Below are positions 61,512 to 64,000 of a DNA stretch of 64,000 nucleotides, piece after piece (position 1 is the stretch's first letter; every line of letters starts with the position of its first letter). The notes beneath the pieces were generated by a model. It was not told the origin of the DNA. It saw nothing but the letters and a program-made list of their open reading frames with translations, and ran no database searches. The position numbers were made by a program, and so were the translations under genes. This DNA comes from Dyella terrae (GTDB lineage: Bacteria > Pseudomonadota > Gammaproteobacteria > Xanthomonadales > Rhodanobacteraceae): positions 1,860,001-1,924,000 of the forward strand of contig NZ_SIZZ01000001.1 in the NCBI RefSeq assembly GCF_004322705.1. The letters run 5' to 3'.

Positions 61512-62593
61512 TCACCACCATCGATGTCGCGCTCGGCGAGCGCAGTTACCCCGTCTGGATCGGTCCCGGCCTCCTTGAGGACACGGCCCGCTGGCGCGCG
61601 GCGTTGCGCGGCCGCCATGCGCTGGTCATCAGCAATACGACGGTAGCTCCGCTGTATCTCGACCGCGTGGCCAAGGGGCTGGACGGCCTGCGCTGGTCGT
61701 CGTTCCTGCTGGACGACGGTGAAGCGCACAAGACGTTCGACAACGTCGGCCGCGCGCTGGACGCATTGTCCCTGCTGGGCGCCACGCGCGATGCCTGCGT
61801 GATTGCGCTGGGCGGCGGCGTGGTTGGCGACCTGGCGGGTTTCACCGCGGCATGCTGGATGCGTGGCATCGACTTCATCCAGATGCCGACGACCTTGCTG
61901 TCGATGGTCGACTCCTCAGTCGGCGGCAAGACGGGCGTGAATCTCCCGGCCGGCAAGAACCTGGTCGGTGCTTTCCATCAGCCGCGTGCCGTCATCGCCG
62001 ATATCGACACGCTCGCTTCGCTTCCGGATCGTGAATACCGCGCCGGGCTGGCGGAAGTCGTCAAGGGCGCAGCGATCGGTGACCTGCCCTTTTTCGAATG
62101 GCTCGAACAGCACGCGGCGTCGATCGCGTCGCGCGACAGCACGACACTGATCGAAGCCATCGCGCGCAAGGTGCGCTACAAGGCGGGCGTGGTTGCACGC
62201 GATGAAACCGAGCAAGGCGAGCGCGCCCTGCTCAATCTCGGCCACACTTTCGGCCATGCGCTGGAGACGGCCGGCAAGTACAAGACGCTGCTACATGGCG
62301 AAGGTGTCGCTGTCGGCATGGTGTTGGCCGCGCAGCTGTCGGAGCGACTGGGCATGAGCGGCGGCGCCGATTCCGCGCGCCTGCTTCGCCTGCTCACCGT
62401 GCTGGGTTTGCCAACGGCTATTCCGGCCGGCATGGCGCCGGAGCAGCTGCTGGCTCTGATGCGCCTGGACAAGAAGAACACCGCCGGCATGCTGCGGCTT
62501 ATCCTGTGGCGCGGGATCGGCCGGGCCGAAATCGTCGGCGGCGTGCAGGAAGACGCCGTGCTTTCCACGCTGAAGGCTGCCATCGACACCTGA
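61508..62593 (+). CDS. aroB: 3-dehydroquinate synthase AroB
   Basis: 361-residue NAD- and metal-dependent cyclase. [52 protein letters not shown], the metal Glu in [10 protein letters not shown] and the His in [12 protein letters not shown] are complete. It catalyses the second step of the shikimate pathway. Coupled to aroK by ATGA. Confidence 0.96.
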   Translation: MITTIDVALGERSYPVWIGPGLLEDTARWRAALRGRHALVISNTTVAPLYLDRVAKGLDGLRWSSFLLDDGEAHKTFDNVGRALDALSLLGATRDACVIALGGGVVGDLAGFTAACWMRGIDFIQMPTTLLSMVDSSVGGKTGVNLPAGKNLVGAFHQPRAVIADIDTLASLPDREYRAGLAEVVKGAAIGDLPFFEWLEQHAASIASRDSTTLIEAIARKVRYKAGVVARDETEQGERALLNLGHTFGHALETAGKYKTLLHGEGVAVGMVLAAQLSERLGMSGGADSARLLRLLTVLGLPTAIPAGMAPEQLLALMRLDKKNTAGMLRLILWRGIGRAEIVGGVQEDAVLSTLKAAIDT

Positions 62594-62703
62594 GCCTGAG
62601 CGCCATGGCGCCCCCTGCGTCACCCCTGCACTCGCTACCCGAGGGCAGGCCACCTAGAATGGCCCCCTTGCGGCGCCGTGCCGCACTTCCATGACGCCTG
62701 TCC

Positions 62704-62964
62704 ATGCGCCTTTATCTGCAAACCGCACCGACCTCCAGCGAAGCGCCCCGCTACGTGCAGATCGTGCTGGAGCAGGATCTGCTCGGCGGCTGGACCCTGT
62801 ACCGCGAATCAGGCGTGCAGGGCGGCCGCGTCTCCATGAAGCGCGAGCAGTTCCTGGAGCGGGACGACGCCATGGCAGCCTTCGAAAAGGCACGTGACGC
62901 GCAGTTGAAGCGCGGTTACCGCCTGATGTTCAGCCAGGGCCTGGATGGCCCGTTCGGACGTTGA
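62704..62964 (+). CDS. Small WGR-domain-like protein
   Basis: 86-residue protein resembling a WGR domain ([59 protein letters not shown] in outline: [19 protein letters not shown], then GGRVSMK and [14 protein letters not shown]). WGR domains sense nucleic acid ends in PARP proteins; here it is a free domain of unknown role. It sits between aroB and hemE, one base before the hemE ATG, so it is part of the operon. Confidence 0.85.
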   Translation: MRLYLQTAPTSSEAPRYVQIVLEQDLLGGWTLYRESGVQGGRVSMKREQFLERDDAMAAFEKARDAQLKRGYRLMFSQGLDGPFGR

Positions 62965-62965
62965 A

Positions 62966-64000
62966 ATGACTGAGATCCTCAAGAATGACCGCTTCCTGCG
63001 CGCGCTGCGCATGGAGGCCACCGACACCACGCCCATCTGGGTCATGCGCCAGGCCGGCCGTTATCTGCCGGAGTACCGCGCCACCCGTGCGCGTGCCGGC
63101 AGTTTCATGGCCCTCGCCCAGAATCCGGAGCTGGCCTGCGAAGTGACGCTGCAGCCGCTCGAGCGCTTCGAACTGGACGCCGCCATCCTGTTTTCCGACA
63201 TCCTGACGGTGCCGGACGCCATGGGCCTGGGCCTGAGCTTCGCCCAGGGCGAAGGTCCGCAGTTCGCGCATCCGGTGCGCACCAAGGCTGACATCGACAA
63301 GCTCGGCGTGCCGGACATGGAAGGCGAGCTGCGCTACGTGATGGACGCCGTGCGCGTGATCCGCAAGGAACTCCACGGTCGCGTGCCGCTGATCGGCTTC
63401 TCCGGCAGCCCCTGGACGCTCGCCTGCTACATGGTTGAAGGCCACGGCTCGCGCGATTTCGCCACGCTCAAGGCCATGTGCTGGAACGAACCGGCGATGG
63501 CGCATCAGTTGCTCGATGTCCTCGCGCGCTCGGTCGCGGCCTATCTGGCGGCCCAGGCCGCCGCCGGCGCCCAGGCCCTGATGATCTTCGACACCTGGGG
63601 CGGCATGCTCGGCCCGGCGCCGTATCGCGAATTCTCCCTGCGCTACATGCAACAGGTGGTGGAGGCCCTCAAGGCCGACGCCCATGCACGCGAGCTGCCG
63701 GTGATCCTGTTCTCCAAGGGCGCCGATGGCCACCTGTCGGCCATGGCCGACACCGGCTGCGCCGGCCTGGGCGTGGACTGGACCGTCGATCTCGCCGATG
63801 CACGCCGCGCCGTCAACGGCCGCGTCGCACTCCAGGGCAACCTGGATCCGGCGGTGCTGCGCTCCAATCCCGACACCATCCGCCGCGAAGCACGCGCCGT
63901 GATGGACAGCTACGGCAACCATCCGGGCCACATCTTCAACCTCGGCCACGGCATCACGCCGGAAGTCGAGCCCGACCATGTGAAGGTGCTGGTCGACGAA
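62966..64000 (+). CDS. hemE: Uroporphyrinogen decarboxylase HemE (partial, cut by window end)
   Basis: First 345 codons of HemE; the frame is open to the last base, so only the C-terminus (about 10 residues) is missing. The N-terminal signature [44 protein letters not shown] and [10 protein letters not shown] are present. It decarboxylates uroporphyrinogen III in haem synthesis. ATG at 62966, one base after the WGR stop. Confidence 0.94.
   Translation, partial: MTEILKNDRFLRALRMEATDTTPIWVMRQAGRYLPEYRATRARAGSFMALAQNPELACEVTLQPLERFELDAAILFSDILTVPDAMGLGLSFAQGEGPQFAHPVRTKADIDKLGVPDMEGELRYVMDAVRVIRKELHGRVPLIGFSGSPWTLACYMVEGHGSRDFATLKAMCWNEPAMAHQLLDVLARSVAAYLAAQAAAGAQALMIFDTWGGMLGPAPYREFSLRYMQQVVEALKADAHARELPVILFSKGADGHLSAMADTGCAGLGVDWTVDLADARRAVNGRVALQGNLDPAVLRSNPDTIRREARAVMDSYGNHPGHIFNLGHGITPEVEPDHVKVLVDE

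Noticed and set aside
1-64000. tRNA, rRNA, CRISPR, insertion sequence or prophage
   Set aside because: None of their hallmarks (cloverleaf with TTCGA loop, regular spacer repeats, transposase or integrase genes) was seen in the intergenic spaces.

Overview
The window is high-GC gammaproteobacterial chromosome. The gene repertoire points to the order Lysobacterales (Xanthomonadales), most likely the Rhodanobacteraceae (Dyella, Luteibacter and Rhodanobacter relatives); this is inferred from protein character and gene order, not from a database search. There are no tRNA or rRNA genes, no CRISPR array, no insertion sequence and no phage module. Almost all DNA is coding, mostly in tight operons with ATGA or GTGA overlaps.

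Layout. 1-4.9 kb: LemA lipoprotein, diacylglycerol kinase, a POT peptide transporter, and a RegB/RegA-type redox two-component pair. 5.1-9.0 kb: a three-gene operon of a TonB-dependent receptor, an Asp-box (sialidase-fold) secreted protein and a TlpA-like thioredoxin, which I read as a possible metal (copper) acquisition unit. 9-21.8 kb: isoaspartyl peptidase, a BlaI/M56 regulator pair with its operator, a fused succinyl-CoA:3-ketoacid CoA-transferase, an OmpR/histidine kinase pair, TesA divergent from a YbbA/YbbP-type ABC system, an anion permease and two secreted proteins. 22-25.8 kb: the operon gspN-hisN-nudE-cysQ-mazG, then bioA, a small secreted protein and rsmE.

28.5-57 kb corresponds to a block also found in Pseudomonas aeruginosa: Pil-Chp chemosensory genes (pilG-H-I-J, chpA-B-C), gshB, a tonB3-like gene, yqgE, ruvX, pyrB, pilU, pilT, proC and yggT. 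From my knowledge of that gene order, the block differs here by loss of pilK, pyrR/pyrC and yggS, and by two insertions. One is an antisense FAD (berberine-bridge type) oxidase between tonB and yqgE. The other is a lipoprotein, an Oar-like TonB receptor and a BON protein between pyrB and pilU. The Pil-Chp system would signal from the pilus through PilJ and ChpA to PilG and PilH, which control the PilT/PilU retraction motors. The missing PilK and a ChpB with altered receiver and catalytic residues suggest that methylation-based adaptation has been lost or rewired.

57-64 kb: a cobalamin-binding-like protein, YjbQ, PdxH, a glycerate-kinase-like P-loop kinase, a YbjQ-family protein, an SDR protein, and the operon aroK-aroB-(WGR protein)-hemE, with hemE cut by the window end.

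A dispersed hairpin element built from tandem heptamers (GTRAACR) occurs twice, 41 kb apart, both times between genes.
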